Source: Stutzerimonas stutzeri (GTDB lineage: Bacteria > Pseudomonadota > Gammaproteobacteria > Pseudomonadales > Pseudomonadaceae). Taken from it: DNA of 44,754 nt. The stretch spans positions 1 to 44,754 of the forward strand of contig NZ_JXXD01000013.1 in NCBI RefSeq assembly GCF_000935215.1, written 5' to 3'. A program made the position numbers and the translations under genes. Shown here piece after piece: positions 1 to 9,002 of the stretch (its first letter is position 1; the number at the start of each line of letters is the position of its first letter). The notes under the pieces were generated by a model. That model saw only the letters and a program-made list of their open reading frames with translations. It did no database searches and had not been told where the DNA came from.

Positions 1-98
1 GCGTCTGGCCCAGCCGGCTCCGGGTTGGCGCTCTCGTCGACAGGCCAGAAACGCCACGCGACCGCTTTTCTCTATTGCCCTGCCCCAGGTGACTTCCC

Positions 99-752
99 AT
101 GAACAGCCCTAACCGCTTGCTCCTGCCACTGGCCGTGTTCGCCAGCGCGTCCGCCTTCGCCGCGGATGACGGTCCTCTGACGATCAACGGCTGCGTACTC
201 CAGCCCGAGAGCCAATGTGCCAACGCCGATCTGCGCGGCGCCGACCTCAGCAATCAGGACCTGCGCCGCATCAACCTCGCCGGTGCCAACCTCTCCGGCG
301 CCAACCTGCGCCACGCCAACCTCGACCTGGCCAATCTGGAAAAAGCCAACCTAACCGGCGCCACGCTTAACCGCGCCAGCCTGCAACAGGCCAACCTGCG
401 CCTGGCCAATTTCACCGATGCCCGGCTGATCGCCATCCAGGGCTGGGGCCTGTTCGCCCAGGCCGCCCAGTTCAAGGGAGCCGACCTCACTGGCGCCTAC
501 CTTGAGTTCGCCCGCATGAGTGGCGCCAGGATGCATGGCAGCACGCTGCACGCCGCCGACCTGGAAATGACCTGGCTGAGCAAGGCCGATCTCGAGGGTG
601 CCGATCTGACCGACGCTAACCTGCAGGAAGCCAAGCTCAACGACGCCAACCTCGGTAAAGCGGTGCTAACCGGGGCGCGCCGGCACTACGCGACGTTTCA
701 AGGCACCAACATGGAAGGCTGCAAGGACTGCCCGGTCGATTGGGAGAAATGA
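99..752 (+). CDS. Exported pentapeptide-repeat protein
   Basis: The 217-residue product starts with a Sec signal peptide (hydrophobic residues 6-20, likely cleavage after AFA at 21). Residues 42-205 are an almost unbroken series of A(D/N)LxX pentapeptide repeats, which fold as a right-handed quadrilateral beta-helix in this family. Two cysteines precede the repeats (C32, C40) and a C-terminal CKDC pair follows them (C208, C211), so both ends of the helix could be capped by disulfides or metal. AGGTGA at 87-92 is a plausible ribosome binding site. Most characterised members are cytoplasmic or thylakoid proteins, so export is a noteworthy trait. The molecular function is unknown. It stands alone, 125 bp before the next gene. 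Confidence 0.85.
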   Translation: MNSPNRLLLPLAVFASASAFAADDGPLTINGCVLQPESQCANADLRGADLSNQDLRRINLAGANLSGANLRHANLDLANLEKANLTGATLNRASLQQANLRLANFTDARLIAIQGWGLFAQAAQFKGADLTGAYLEFARMSGARMHGSTLHAADLEMTWLSKADLEGADLTDANLQEAKLNDANLGKAVLTGARRHYATFQGTNMEGCKDCPVDWEK

Positions 753-877
753 AACCGCCGCCGATAGGCCAATTCAATCGCCGGTATAGAGCAAACCATT
801 GGCTGGCAAGCTCAGGAAAATGACTCAGGCGCCGATCAAGTGACTGGGCTGTCTTGCCCTTCACCGGATGCCAATAA

Positions 878-2194
878 ATGTTCAACAAGAACCTGAAACG
901 GGAACTGGCTGAATTGCGCGAGGAAGCCGCAATCAATCAGCAGATCAAGAACTCGTTGTACAGGGAGATGATGGTCCTGGAACTGGACCCGCAAGGACGC
1001 ATTCAGCACGCCAACGAGCTGTTCCTCAGCGAAATGGGTTATCGCCGCGACGATCTCATCGGCCGCTCCGTCGACGACTTCTTCAGCCAGCAGTTTCGTA
1101 CCGAACCGAACTACTCACGCCTCAAGACCGCCATGCAGCGCGCGGAGCACATCAGCGGCGCCTACCGACTGCTACAGGCTGACGGCCAGGAAGCCTGGCT
1201 GCGTTCGATCTGGCAGCCGATCACGGGCTCGGATGGCAGGTTGCATCACTTCACGCTATGCGCCACCAACCTGACCCGCACTATCGAGACCTCACGCGAG
1301 CACGAAAGCGTAATCAACGCGCTGTTGCGCTCCACCGCGGTGATCGAGTTTGACCTCGGCGGGCATGTCATCACCGCCAACCAGCGGTTCCTCGACGGCA
1401 TGGGCTACCGCCTCGAGCAGATCAAGGGCAAGCACCACCGCATGTTCTGTGAGCGTGAGGAAAGCGAGTCGCCGGCCTATCGCGAATTCTGGGCTAGCCT
1501 CAACCGTGGCGAGTACATCGCCGAACGCTTCAAGCGTATCGATGCCCACGGCCAGACCGTCTGGCTCGAGGCATCTTACAACCCGGTGCTCGATGCCTAC
1601 GGCAAGCTGTACAAGGTGATCAAGTTCGCCACCGTCATCACCGATCAGGTCAACCGGGAGATGGCCGTGGCCGACGCCGCCACGGTTGCCTACGACACCT
1701 CCCAGCACACCGACCTCAGTGCCCAGCGCGGCGCGCAAGTGGTCCAGCAGACGGTCGAAGTGATGCATCGCATCGCCCAGCAGATGCAGGAAGCCTCCGA
1801 CGGTATCGAGGCGCTGGACAAGCAATCGCAGCTGATCGGCGCGATCCTCAAGACCATCAGCGGCATTGCCGATCAGACCAACCTGCTGGCTCTCAACGCC
1901 GCCATCGAAGCCGCACGGGCCGGTGATCAGGGCCGTGGCTTCGCGGTGGTGGCCGACGAGGTTCGCCAGCTGGCGGCCCGCACCAGCAAAGCCGCCGAGG
2001 AGATCGTCGGCGTGGTGCAGAAGAACCAGGACCTGGCGCAAGCCGCCGTGCACAGCATGAGCGCGAGCCGTGACCAGGCCGAGCAGGGACTGGAATTCGC
2101 CAACCAGGCCGGCGCGGTGATCGTCGAGATCCAGGACGGCGCGCAGCGCGTGGTCGGCGCGGTCGGGCAGTTCGCCAGCCAGTTGAAGAACTGA
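878..2194 (+). CDS. Soluble PAS-PAS methyl-accepting chemotaxis protein (BdlA-like)
   Basis: The 438-residue protein has no membrane segment. A short N-terminal coiled coil (about 4-30) leads into two PAS domains (about 30-135 and 150-258). A methyl-accepting signalling domain follows, whose conserved hairpin tip lies near 330-365 ([19 protein letters not shown]). This is the architecture and size of P. aeruginosa BdlA, which senses dispersion cues and lowers cyclic-di-GMP, and of other soluble Aer-like receptors. It would act in the cytoplasm with CheA/CheW-type arrays. The ligand or cofactor of the PAS domains cannot be read from the sequence. The ribosome binding site is weak. I regard the BdlA assignment as probable by architecture only. 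Confidence 0.85.
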   Translation: MFNKNLKRELAELREEAAINQQIKNSLYREMMVLELDPQGRIQHANELFLSEMGYRRDDLIGRSVDDFFSQQFRTEPNYSRLKTAMQRAEHISGAYRLLQADGQEAWLRSIWQPITGSDGRLHHFTLCATNLTRTIETSREHESVINALLRSTAVIEFDLGGHVITANQRFLDGMGYRLEQIKGKHHRMFCEREESESPAYREFWASLNRGEYIAERFKRIDAHGQTVWLEASYNPVLDAYGKLYKVIKFATVITDQVNREMAVADAATVAYDTSQHTDLSAQRGAQVVQQTVEVMHRIAQQMQEASDGIEALDKQSQLIGAILKTISGIADQTNLLALNAAIEAARAGDQGRGFAVVADEVRQLAARTSKAAEEIVGVVQKNQDLAQAAVHSMSASRDQAEQGLEFANQAGAVIVEIQDGAQRVVGAVGQFASQLKN

Positions 2195-2300
2195 TGGCGA
2201 GCCTGTCCACAGCAGATCGGCACATGAGGGATGGCCGCGCTACAGCCGATTCGGCACCGCTGCAGGCTGACTCGATCATCAGCGTTCGGAGGACGCCAGC

Positions 2301-2936
2301 TTGACGCAGAAGCTGATCATTCATATCCGCCAGCATCCGAATGTCGACGGGCTGCCGCGCTTCGACGGGCTGACGTCGCCGAGCATCGTCACCCCCGCGA
2401 CAGCGGACGAGTTTCACGCGGCGGTGGAGGAAATCATGAGCTTTGCCTGCATCGGTTTCGATACCGAATCCAAACCGACCTTCAAGGTGGGCGAAGTCTC
2501 CAGCGGTCCGCACCTGATCCAGTTCGCCACCCCGGCAAAGGCCTACCTGTTCAGGATCGGCATGCCCGGCTGCATCGAAGCGGCCAGCGCAATCCTGCAA
2601 TCGCCCGCGCTGGCGAAGATCGGTTTCGGGCTGAAGTCGGATCGTTCCAGGCTGCAAGGCAAGCTGGGCATCCGCCCGATCAGGCTGCTGGACCTGGGCT
2701 CGGTGCTTCGCTATCAGGGCAAGAAGGGTCAGGTCGGCCTGCGCGGTGCGGTGGCCGCGGTGCTCGACGCACGGATCGAAAAATCCCGCAGCGTGGCCAC
2801 CTCGAACTGGGCGAATCCCGCGCTGACCGAGGCACAGCAGGCCTACGCGGCCAACGACGCCTACGCCGCGCTGTGCGTATTTCTCGGTCTGAGCGCAGAC
2901 CAACAAGCGATGCTGCTCGCGGCGCTACCGCGCTGA
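2301..2936 (+). CDS. 3'-5' exonuclease domain protein (DEDDy family)
   Basis: The 211-residue protein belongs to the DnaQ/RNase D exonuclease superfamily. Motif I is FDTES (D54, E56), motif II is KSDRSRL (D114) and motif III is YAAND (Y182, D186). The Y-x3-D spacing marks the DEDDy subgroup, which hydrolyses nucleic acid 3' ends with two metal ions. It has only the exonuclease fold, with no HRDC, KH or polymerase domain. The start is a TTG preceded by a strong GGAGGA at 2288-2293. The next in-frame ATG (residue 46) would remove part of the fold before motif I. It converges on the MFS gene with 30 bp between the stops. Substrate (DNA or RNA) is unknown. Confidence 0.85.
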   Translation: MTQKLIIHIRQHPNVDGLPRFDGLTSPSIVTPATADEFHAAVEEIMSFACIGFDTESKPTFKVGEVSSGPHLIQFATPAKAYLFRIGMPGCIEAASAILQSPALAKIGFGLKSDRSRLQGKLGIRPIRLLDLGSVLRYQGKKGQVGLRGAVAAVLDARIEKSRSVATSNWANPALTEAQQAYAANDAYAALCVFLGLSADQQAMLLAALPR

Positions 2937-2966
2937 CAGGGCTTCGGCGGCGGCAGTCAACAGGAG

Positions 2967-4142
2967 TCAGGCCAGCCCATGCGCCCGGCGTTGCAGGAAG
3001 GTCAGTGCGGCATACGCCAGGACGCCCAGCGCCGCCGACAGCCACAGCGCCCGCGTACCGAAGTCGTCGATCAGCAGCGCGAACACCAGCGGCGAAAACG
3101 CTTGGGCGAAACGTGCCGGTACCATCAGCAGCCCCTGGCGCAGGCCATAGCCATGGGGGCCGAATATCGCCAGCGGCAAGGTCCCTTTGGCGATGGTCAG
3201 AATGCCGTTGCCGCCGCCATGCAGAAGCACGAATGCGGTGGTCGCAGGCGCACCCACCAGCATCACGCCAGCCGCGCCGATGGGATGGGCGATAGCGGCG
3301 AGACGGGCCGAGATCAGTGGATGGAAGCGCTGCAGCAGGACGAACTCCAGGCAGCGCGCCCCGACCTGGGCCGGTCCGACCAGCGCCGCGATTCCGATGG
3401 CCGCGGCCGCTGACAGCCCGGACTCCTGCAACAGACGTGGCAGGTGCGCCGCCATCGCCGTGCTGGTGAACCAGGTGGCGGCGAAGACGAAGGCCAGCAG
3501 CGCCATGGTCGATCCAGCACCCGAGCGATCGTTTGTCTGCGCTTGCTCTGCCGCGGTCGGAGCCGGCTGCACGCCAACCGGGATCAGCAACCGGTTCAAC
3601 GGCAGCCCGAGCAGCAGATGCGCTCCGGCCCATGTGAGGCAGGTGGCGCGCCAGCCGAATTCGGCGTTCAACCAGCCGCTGATCGGCCAGCACACCGTAC
3701 TGGCGAAGCCGGCGAGCAAGGTGATGCCGGTGATCGCGCCACGCGCATCGCGACCGTAGATGCCGGCAAGCGTGGTGAAGGCCGACTCGTAAAGGCCCAG
3801 CGCCATGCCGATGCCGATCACCAACCAGCCGGCCCAGAGCATCAGCGGTCCGTTGGCCAGGCCGAGCATGGCCAGGCCAACGGCAAAAACGATGCTGGAA
3901 AGCGCCAGCACATCGCGCCCGCCATAATGGTCTATGCGCTTGCCCGACAGCGGTCCGAGGACGGCTGTGACGATCAGTGCCAGGGAAAATGCAGCGAATA
4001 CATTGCCTGTGGAAATGCCCAGCTCGCTCGCCATCGGTTCGGCGAGAATGGCCGGCAGGTAGTAGGTCGAGCCCCAGGCCAGGGTCTGTGCACTGCCGAG
4101 TGCAAGAACGATGCGCAGACGTGACGGCATGCTCAGCGGCAC
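2967..4142 (-). CDS. MFS transporter
   Basis: The 391-residue protein has the repeated hydrophobic pattern of about 12 membrane helices, with a central polar loop near 215-230. The loop after helix 2 (GPLSGKRIDHYGGRDVL) resembles the major facilitator signature GxLaDrxGrRxxL. It is probably a cytoplasmic-membrane secondary transporter, but the substrate cannot be predicted. An in-frame ATG four codons downstream (at 4130) is an alternative start. The gene lies in the same orientation as the TonB receptor, 225 bp downstream of it and behind a strong inverted repeat, so co-transcription is uncertain. Confidence 0.85.
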   Translation of the reverse strand: MPLSMPSRLRIVLALGSAQTLAWGSTYYLPAILAEPMASELGISTGNVFAAFSLALIVTAVLGPLSGKRIDHYGGRDVLALSSIVFAVGLAMLGLANGPLMLWAGWLVIGIGMALGLYESAFTTLAGIYGRDARGAITGITLLAGFASTVCWPISGWLNAEFGWRATCLTWAGAHLLLGLPLNRLLIPVGVQPAPTAAEQAQTNDRSGAGSTMALLAFVFAATWFTSTAMAAHLPRLLQESGLSAAAAIGIAALVGPAQVGARCLEFVLLQRFHPLISARLAAIAHPIGAAGVMLVGAPATTAFVLLHGGGNGILTIAKGTLPLAIFGPHGYGLRQGLLMVPARFAQAFSPLVFALLIDDFGTRALWLSAALGVLAYAALTFLQRRAHGLA

Positions 4143-4317
4143 CCGCCAGCGGCACGTTGCGAGACGAGGGGGTAATGATGGACGCGGTTCATCCGTGCTC
4201 CTGTGCTGCCGTCAACCAATCGGCCAAGCTCGCCAGGATACGCAATCGCCCGTGACGATTTCACGTCAGAACCTTGAACCGCGAGCACACCGAACACCGC
4301 AGCCAGGCCGGACGCGA

Positions 4318-4343
4318 CATGCCGGGCGCAAAGGCCCGGCATG
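4318..4343 (-). terminator. Inverted repeat after the TonB receptor gene
   Basis: CATGCCGGGC (4318-4327) pairs perfectly with GCCCGGCATG (4334-4343) around a 6-nt loop. It lies just downstream of the TonB receptor stop codon. No T-tract follows on either strand, so it may be a weak terminator or an mRNA-stabilising hairpin. Confidence 0.5.
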
Positions 4344-4367
4344 CTCGGTGCTACTGCGACTGATCGG

Positions 4368-6668
4368 TTATAGCGCATCCCAGCGATAACGCACGCCCAC
4401 CCAGCCCGCCCGGGGCGCGCCTGGGGCGATGAACTGCTCGTGGCGCCATTCATCCGGGTCCGACTCGAAAGCGTTGCCAGCACCGACGAAGGAATTCTCG
4501 GCCAATGCACCGCCGGTGGCGTACCGCTTGTCGAAGAGGTTGTCGACCCGGCCGAACAGCGTCCAGTCACGGGCGAAGCGGTAATCGGCAGTGAGGTTGA
4601 CCACCGCGTAACCTGGCAGCTTGCCGCTGCCCTCTACCTCGTCGTTGGGCTGATGACGGTTGTTCTCGTTGCCGCGCACGTACTGCGACGAGTACGCCAG
4701 GACGCTGGTGCCGACTCGCAGGCGCTCATTGAGATTCCAGTTCAGCCCCAGCTTGAGGTTGTGCTTCGGCAGGCCTGGCAGATAGTCACCGCTGGACACG
4801 CGAATCTCGTCGTCCGGGCAGCCGCCCTCGCCTTCGGTGCTGTTGTTCTCGGCGAGAATGCAGGCCCCGGAGCGGAAGGTGGCGTGCAGGAAGGTGTAGT
4901 CCACCCGCCAGTCGAATGGCCCCAGCTCGCCAGCCAGACCCAGTTCGATGCCCTGACGACGGGTGCGGCCAAAGTTGGTGAAGTAGCCCATGCTACCGCC
5001 GGTGCCGACGAACAGCAGGTCATCATGGTTCATGCTGCGAAAGGCCCCGAGGTTCCAGCGGGTGCCGCCAGCCAGTTCGCCGCGTACACCGACCTCCAGC
5101 GTGCGGGTGACAACCTGCTCGAGGAAGGGGTCGGCCGCCATGGCGTTTGGTAGGCTGCATGGGTTTGCAGGGTCCGCGCAGCCCAGCTCGATTGGTGTCG
5201 GGGCACGGTTACCCTGGGAAAAGCCGCCGTAGACTGTGACCGCCGGTCGCAGCTGCCAGGCAAAGCCCAGCGCGGGATTGAGTTTGCGATAGGTGAAGTC
5301 GCCATTTAGTGCATCGCCCATGCGATCGGTGTTCACCACGCGGGTGCGGTTGTAGCGCAGCGAGCCGGTCAGCTGCAGCGCGTCGGTCAGCGCCCAGGTG
5401 TCGGTGGCATAGAGGCTGGAAGTACGGGTGCGCCCCAGCAGGCTGTTGGCCTGTTCCTCCTCTTCGCTGGCGGCGATTCCGCGCTCGTCGGTCAGCTCGC
5501 CGCCCTGCTCGCTCTGGTGGAAGCTGGCGCGGGTGTTGTCGTGGGACAGTCCGAAGGCGAACTGATGCGCACCTACATGCCGCGCCCACTGCAGCGCCAG
5601 ACCGTAGGCACGTTGCGCGGTGCGGGTACGGTTCAGCACGCCGCTTTCCGGCCCTACGCCGATAAAGCCGCCGTCTTCCCACGCCTCGTATTCGTCCTCG
5701 TACTCATCGTTGCCGTCGCCATTGAGCGTCGCGGTACGTGTGCGGCGCAGATAGATCGTGCCGGAAAGGCGATCGTTGTCGTTGAGCCAGTGGCTGGCGG
5801 ACAGGGCCATCAGGTGGCTGCGGTTCTCGGTCTGGTCGGGATAGGTGAAGATCGACTCGCGCCGCTGGTCGTACATGCTCTCCGGGATCAGGCCGTTGCC
5901 GATCAGATCGTTGTCGGCATGCGCCAGCGTAAGGGCCAGATCGGTGGTGTCGGTAGTCCAGGCGAACTTGCCGAACAGCTGGCGCACCTCGGACGGCGAA
6001 TGGTCACGCCAGCCGTCCTCATCCATGCCTTCGGCGGCCAGGTACCAGGAGAACTCCTCATGGCTACCACCCTGTTCGATTGCACCTCCCTGGCGTCCGA
6101 ACGAGCCGCCGTAGATTTCCGCCGAGCCACCTGGATGGGTATCGCCACGTTTGGTTTGCAGCGCCAGTGCGCCGCCCAGGGTGTTCAGGCCGTACAGCGG
6201 GTTCGAGCCCGGCACCAGGGCCATGTTGGCAATGGCGGTGTTCGGGATCAGGTCCCAGTGCACCACATCGCCGAATGCTTCGTTGACCCGCACGCCGTCG
6301 AGAAAAACCGAAAGACCCTGCGGCGTACCGAGCAGCGGCGAGGCGGTGAAGCCACGATAGTTGAGGTCCGCCTGGTACGGATTGCCCTGGATCTCGTTGA
6401 CGTTGACGCTGGGCAACCCGCGCTGCAGTTTCTCGGCTAGCGATTGGCCGCCGAGCCGCCGCAGGTCCTCGCCATCCAGTGACTGGATGTTGGACGGTAC
6501 CTGATCCTTTGGCAGCTCGATGCCCGGCAGCGGCGTGGTACCGACCACCTCCTGACTGCCTAGATCGAGCGTCTGCTCGGCATGAACGGACGCCGGCAGC
6601 AGCGCGGCGATGGCGAGGGACAGCAGCGTACGTCGGGGCGTCGCGCTGCTACAGAGCTGGTACGGCAT
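4368..6668 (-). CDS. TonB-dependent outer-membrane receptor (candidate lanthanophore/metal receptor)
   Basis: The 766-residue protein has a signal peptide (cleavage probably after VHA at 30), a plug domain (about 45-175, including RGF at 105-107) and a 22-strand-type barrel ending in aromatic-rich strands. The barrel includes the common receptor sequence FGRVDNLFDKRYA. It would import a bulky or chelated substrate across the outer membrane using TonB. Two predicted barrel loops are very acidic: residues 316-332 (NGDGNDEYEDEYEAWED) and a stretch near 385-406 with EEEE. Its position beside the PQQ/ABC locus parallels LutH of the methylotroph lut cluster. Lanthanide-chelate uptake is therefore my leading inference, with PQQ (PqqU-like), siderophore or vitamin uptake as alternatives. 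It appears to have its own promoter region with two palindromes. Confidence 0.85.
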   Translation of the reverse strand: MPYQLCSSATPRRTLLSLAIAALLPASVHAEQTLDLGSQEVVGTTPLPGIELPKDQVPSNIQSLDGEDLRRLGGQSLAEKLQRGLPSVNVNEIQGNPYQADLNYRGFTASPLLGTPQGLSVFLDGVRVNEAFGDVVHWDLIPNTAIANMALVPGSNPLYGLNTLGGALALQTKRGDTHPGGSAEIYGGSFGRQGGAIEQGGSHEEFSWYLAAEGMDEDGWRDHSPSEVRQLFGKFAWTTDTTDLALTLAHADNDLIGNGLIPESMYDQRRESIFTYPDQTENRSHLMALSASHWLNDNDRLSGTIYLRRTRTATLNGDGNDEYEDEYEAWEDGGFIGVGPESGVLNRTRTAQRAYGLALQWARHVGAHQFAFGLSHDNTRASFHQSEQGGELTDERGIAASEEEEQANSLLGRTRTSSLYATDTWALTDALQLTGSLRYNRTRVVNTDRMGDALNGDFTYRKLNPALGFAWQLRPAVTVYGGFSQGNRAPTPIELGCADPANPCSLPNAMAADPFLEQVVTRTLEVGVRGELAGGTRWNLGAFRSMNHDDLLFVGTGGSMGYFTNFGRTRRQGIELGLAGELGPFDWRVDYTFLHATFRSGACILAENNSTEGEGGCPDDEIRVSSGDYLPGLPKHNLKLGLNWNLNERLRVGTSVLAYSSQYVRGNENNRHQPNDEVEGSGKLPGYAVVNLTADYRFARDWTLFGRVDNLFDKRYATGGALAENSFVGAGNAFESDPDEWRHEQFIAPGAPRAGWVGVRYRWDAL

Positions 6669-6802
6669 GGGTAGTCCTTGTTCTTGTTGGCCAATCGGAC
6701 TGGCCAGGCCACCCGCACTCGCGACGCGGCAAGAACCGCGGACAAGCGCATGCTGGCAACCTGCCAGACGCGATTATCGAGAGCCGCGACGCGATGCCGA
6801 CA

Positions 6803-6837
6803 GGGAAGAATTCCCGACTCGAGCGGGAAAAATTCCC
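6803..6837 (-). promoter_or_regulatory. Paired palindromes GGGAA-N3-TTCCC upstream of the TonB receptor
   Basis: GGGAAGAATTCCC (6803-6815) and GGGAAAAATTCCC (6825-6837) are near-identical 13-bp palindromes with 22-bp start-to-start spacing, about two helical turns. They lie 135-170 bp upstream of the receptor start. This is the arrangement of a dimeric regulator binding two sites on one face. I do not recognise the regulator. The inner halves can also pair with each other as a hairpin. Confidence 0.45.
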
Positions 6838-6912
6838 GGCCGCATGGAGATTGGTCTTACGACCTGCGCACTAGCTCGGGCCCACGACCTTCGCAAGGCG
6901 CAAGCGCCCCGT

Positions 6913-6929
6913 CCGCCTGTTACAGGCGG
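6913..6929 (-). terminator. Short hairpin after the response-regulator gene
   Basis: CCGCCTG (6913-6919) pairs with CAGGCGG (6923-6929) around a TTA loop. It lies 110 bp beyond the stop of the kinase/regulator operon. No T-run follows, so a terminator role is only possible. Confidence 0.3.
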
Positions 6930-7039
6930 GCAGGTGCTTGGGAAAAATTGGAGAGGTGCTGCGGCTTCAGCACACAGACATGTCGCGCTGCATCGCCCAC
7001 AGAGGCAGCGCGGCAGGAAGCCGAACAGCTGAGGGCCGA

Positions 7040-7699
7040 TCAGGCCTCGCACACCATGCGGTCACCGACGCGGAGCAAGCCCTGGTCGATGGCCAGGTGC
7101 ACGAGCTCGGCCTGGGAGCTGACCTCCAGCTTGCTTTTCAGCAGGGCCATATGGTTCGAGACGGTCTTGCTGCTGATGCACAGCCGCTCGGCGATCTCCC
7201 GATTGCCTATGCCACGCGCGAGCATGATGAAGATTTCCATCTCACGCGGTGTCATTTCGCCCAGTCGCCCCTTGATTGGCGACTGCGAAGGCCGCTGGCA
7301 GGCCAGATCGGTCGCCAGCGGCTGCTCGATGAAGGTCTGCCCGGCAAGCACCTTGCGCACCGCCTCCACCAGCACGTCCGGCGCGCAGCGTTTGGTCAGG
7401 TAGCCGGAGGCGCCGGCATCTAGCGCCTGCCGGACCAGTGCCAGCTCGTCGTGCATGCTGAACACCAGCACCGGCAGCAGCGGCAACCGCTGACGCAGGC
7501 GCCGGCAGGTTTCCAGTCCGCTGATGCCCGGCAGTCCGAGGTCGAGCACGACCAGGCTGGGAATCGATTCCTGCACCTGCTCCAGCGCCTGCTCACCGCT
7601 GGCGGCTTCACTGACTGTCACCTCGGGAAGCAGAGCCTTGAGCAGGCTCGCGTAGCCCTGACGCACTACTGCGTGATCATCCACCAGCAGAATCTTCAT
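7040..7699 (-). CDS. LuxR/NarL-family response regulator (PedR2-like)
   Basis: The 219-residue protein has a receiver domain (about 1-118) with acidic D7/D8, phospho-acceptor D53 in VVLDLGLPG and a conserved lysine in GYLTKR. It ends in a LuxR-type helix-turn-helix (about 148-205, with MTPREMEIF and SKTVSNH). The start overlaps the kinase stop as ATGA, which indicates translational coupling and a cognate pair. A longer frame reaching to 8047 exists but only overlaps the kinase gene. In P. putida the comparable pair PedS2/PedR2 controls PQQ alcohol dehydrogenases in response to lanthanides. The equivalence here is inferred from context and architecture. It probably controls some or all promoters carrying the GTACCAAGGT motif in this locus. 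Confidence 0.85.
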   Translation of the reverse strand: MKILLVDDHAVVRQGYASLLKALLPEVTVSEAASGEQALEQVQESIPSLVVLDLGLPGISGLETCRRLRQRLPLLPVLVFSMHDELALVRQALDAGASGYLTKRCAPDVLVEAVRKVLAGQTFIEQPLATDLACQRPSQSPIKGRLGEMTPREMEIFIMLARGIGNREIAERLCISSKTVSNHMALLKSKLEVSSQAELVHLAIDQGLLRVGDRMVCEA

Positions 7700-8961
7700 G
7701 ACGTGGCTCCTTGCAAAGGCAACTTGAGATAGAGCGCCCAACCCTTGCCGGCGCGGTGGCGCACGCGCAGCCGGGCACCCAGACAGCGCGCGTGCTCGAC
7801 CATCGAACGCAGACCGACGCCCGGCCGTTCTGGCGGCAGCCCATGGCCATCGTCCCGTAGCAACAGGCGCAGCCCGTTGTGATCCCCACACAGATGCAGG
7901 CACACGCGAGTCGCACGCGCATGCCGCGCCACGTTGGTCAGCGCCTCCTGCACCATGCGATAGAGATGCACCTTGGCGTCCATCGACAGTGCTGGAATAG
8001 CTCCACGCAGCTGGACATCGCATTGGATACCGTGAGTGTTCTGCCACTGCTCAGCGAGTTGCCCGATGGCGTCTTCCAGGTTCAGGTGATCGAGCATCAC
8101 CGGATACAGGTCACGCACCAGCGTGCGAAATCCGTTCTGCAGATCGAGGCTGTGTTGCTCAAGGTGCGCCGCGGTATCGCGAACGGCGTCGGGCTGGTCC
8201 GCCTGGACGCGCAGCAGACAGGCCCGCGCGCGGATGCCGGCCAGGTACTGGCCGAGGTCGTCATGCAGCGCTTGCGCCAGACGGGTGCGTTCACGTTCCT
8301 GCAGCGCCAGCAGCGCCTGGGTCAGTTGCTCATTGTCGGCCCGCGCATCTTCGAGTGCAGCGGCCATGTGATTGAAGCGTTCGGCGAGCCTGCGCGACTC
8401 GGCGAAGCGATGCGATGGCAGGCGGGTGTCGAGTCGGCCGTCGGCGATGCTCACCAGTGCACCAAGCAACTCGCTGAGCACTCGCATGCCCGGACGCACG
8501 GCCCAGCGGATCGCCAGCAGGCAGAGCAGCAGCGCCAGGCCGAACAGCACAAGCAACTGCAACAACGAATCGCTGACCTCTTCGACTTCGTCATGCGGAT
8601 CGACGCTGATGTGCAGCCGCTGGCCGTTGGAAAGCTGAAGGACGCTGGGTGACGAAAGTTCGGCTGGGTACAGCCAGGACCCGAGCCAGTTGTCGAGCGC
8701 TGGATCGCCCCCGACAGGCATCGATTCAGTGGCGTCCAGCCAGCGCACACGAATGTGGCGCAGGCTATCGGTCAGGCCCGGGCGCAGCGAGTCGGGATCG
8801 CGCTCGGCCATCTCGCCGAGATAGCCAACCACCGCCGCCGCGGCATCGAGCTCACGCTTTACATCGTGGGCGGCCTGGCGCAGCAACACCGCCAGACAGA
8901 CCATGGTGATCAGGGTGAAGAGCAACGTGACCAGCAGATTGATTCGCCAGAGTGCGGACAT
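7696..8961 (-). CDS. Membrane sensor histidine kinase, HisKA_3 type (PedS2-like)
   Basis: The 421-residue kinase has a membrane helix near 7-27, a periplasmic sensor of about 100 residues (28-132), a second helix near 133-153 and a HAMP-like linker (to about 205). The HisKA_3 dimerisation helix carries phospho-acceptor H233 in QALHDDLGQYL. The ATPase domain has an N-box (MVQEALTNVARHA) and a DDGHGLP glycine box. This is the NarX/UhpB class, which partners LuxR-type regulators. The sensor domain has no recognisable fold by eye but contains acidic stretches. It follows the cupredoxin-like gene by 41 bp and overlaps the regulator gene by 4 bp, so all three probably form one operon. The signal is unknown. 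Lanthanide or alcohol sensing is inferred from the locus. Confidence 0.85.
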   Translation of the reverse strand: MSALWRINLLVTLLFTLITMVCLAVLLRQAAHDVKRELDAAAAVVGYLGEMAERDPDSLRPGLTDSLRHIRVRWLDATESMPVGGDPALDNWLGSWLYPAELSSPSVLQLSNGQRLHISVDPHDEVEEVSDSLLQLLVLFGLALLLCLLAIRWAVRPGMRVLSELLGALVSIADGRLDTRLPSHRFAESRRLAERFNHMAAALEDARADNEQLTQALLALQERERTRLAQALHDDLGQYLAGIRARACLLRVQADQPDAVRDTAAHLEQHSLDLQNGFRTLVRDLYPVMLDHLNLEDAIGQLAEQWQNTHGIQCDVQLRGAIPALSMDAKVHLYRMVQEALTNVARHARATRVCLHLCGDHNGLRLLLRDDGHGLPPERPGVGLRSMVEHARCLGARLRVRHRAGKGWALYLKLPLQGATS

Positions 8962-9002
8962 ATCGGCAACTCCCCGTGATCAGCGCCGAGCGCCAGTCCG
9001 CT

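Larger units (their letters stand above)
6669..7039. other. 371-bp intergenic region upstream of the TonB receptor
   Basis: The region separates the start of the TonB receptor from the end of the response-regulator gene, both on the minus strand. It holds two GGGAA-N3-TTCCC palindromes, a GGGAAAAATTGG partial copy at 6940-6951 and a short hairpin at 6913-6929. Short open frames through it overlap the receptor gene or lack family features, so I see no gene here. Confidence 0.6.

Noticed and set aside
301..660. Tandem DNA repeats in the pentapeptide gene as a possible CRISPR or satellite
   Set aside because: The period comes from 15-bp codon blocks of the A(D/N)LxX protein repeats and degenerates at wobble positions. 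There are no spacers.
1292..2053. Long minus-strand open frame opposite the first chemoreceptor
   Set aside because: It mirrors the coding strand of a clear PAS/MCP gene. Its composition (His/Leu/Gly-rich) is typical of an antisense frame in GC-rich DNA.
5517..6440. 307-codon plus-strand open frame inside the TonB receptor gene
   Set aside because: The minus strand encodes a full receptor with signal peptide, plug and barrel. The plus frame shows no domain.
7697..8047. N-terminal extension of the response regulator to 8047
   Set aside because: The extra 116 residues lie entirely within the kinase gene in another frame. The ATGA overlap and the conserved MKILLVDDH start mark the true start at 7699.
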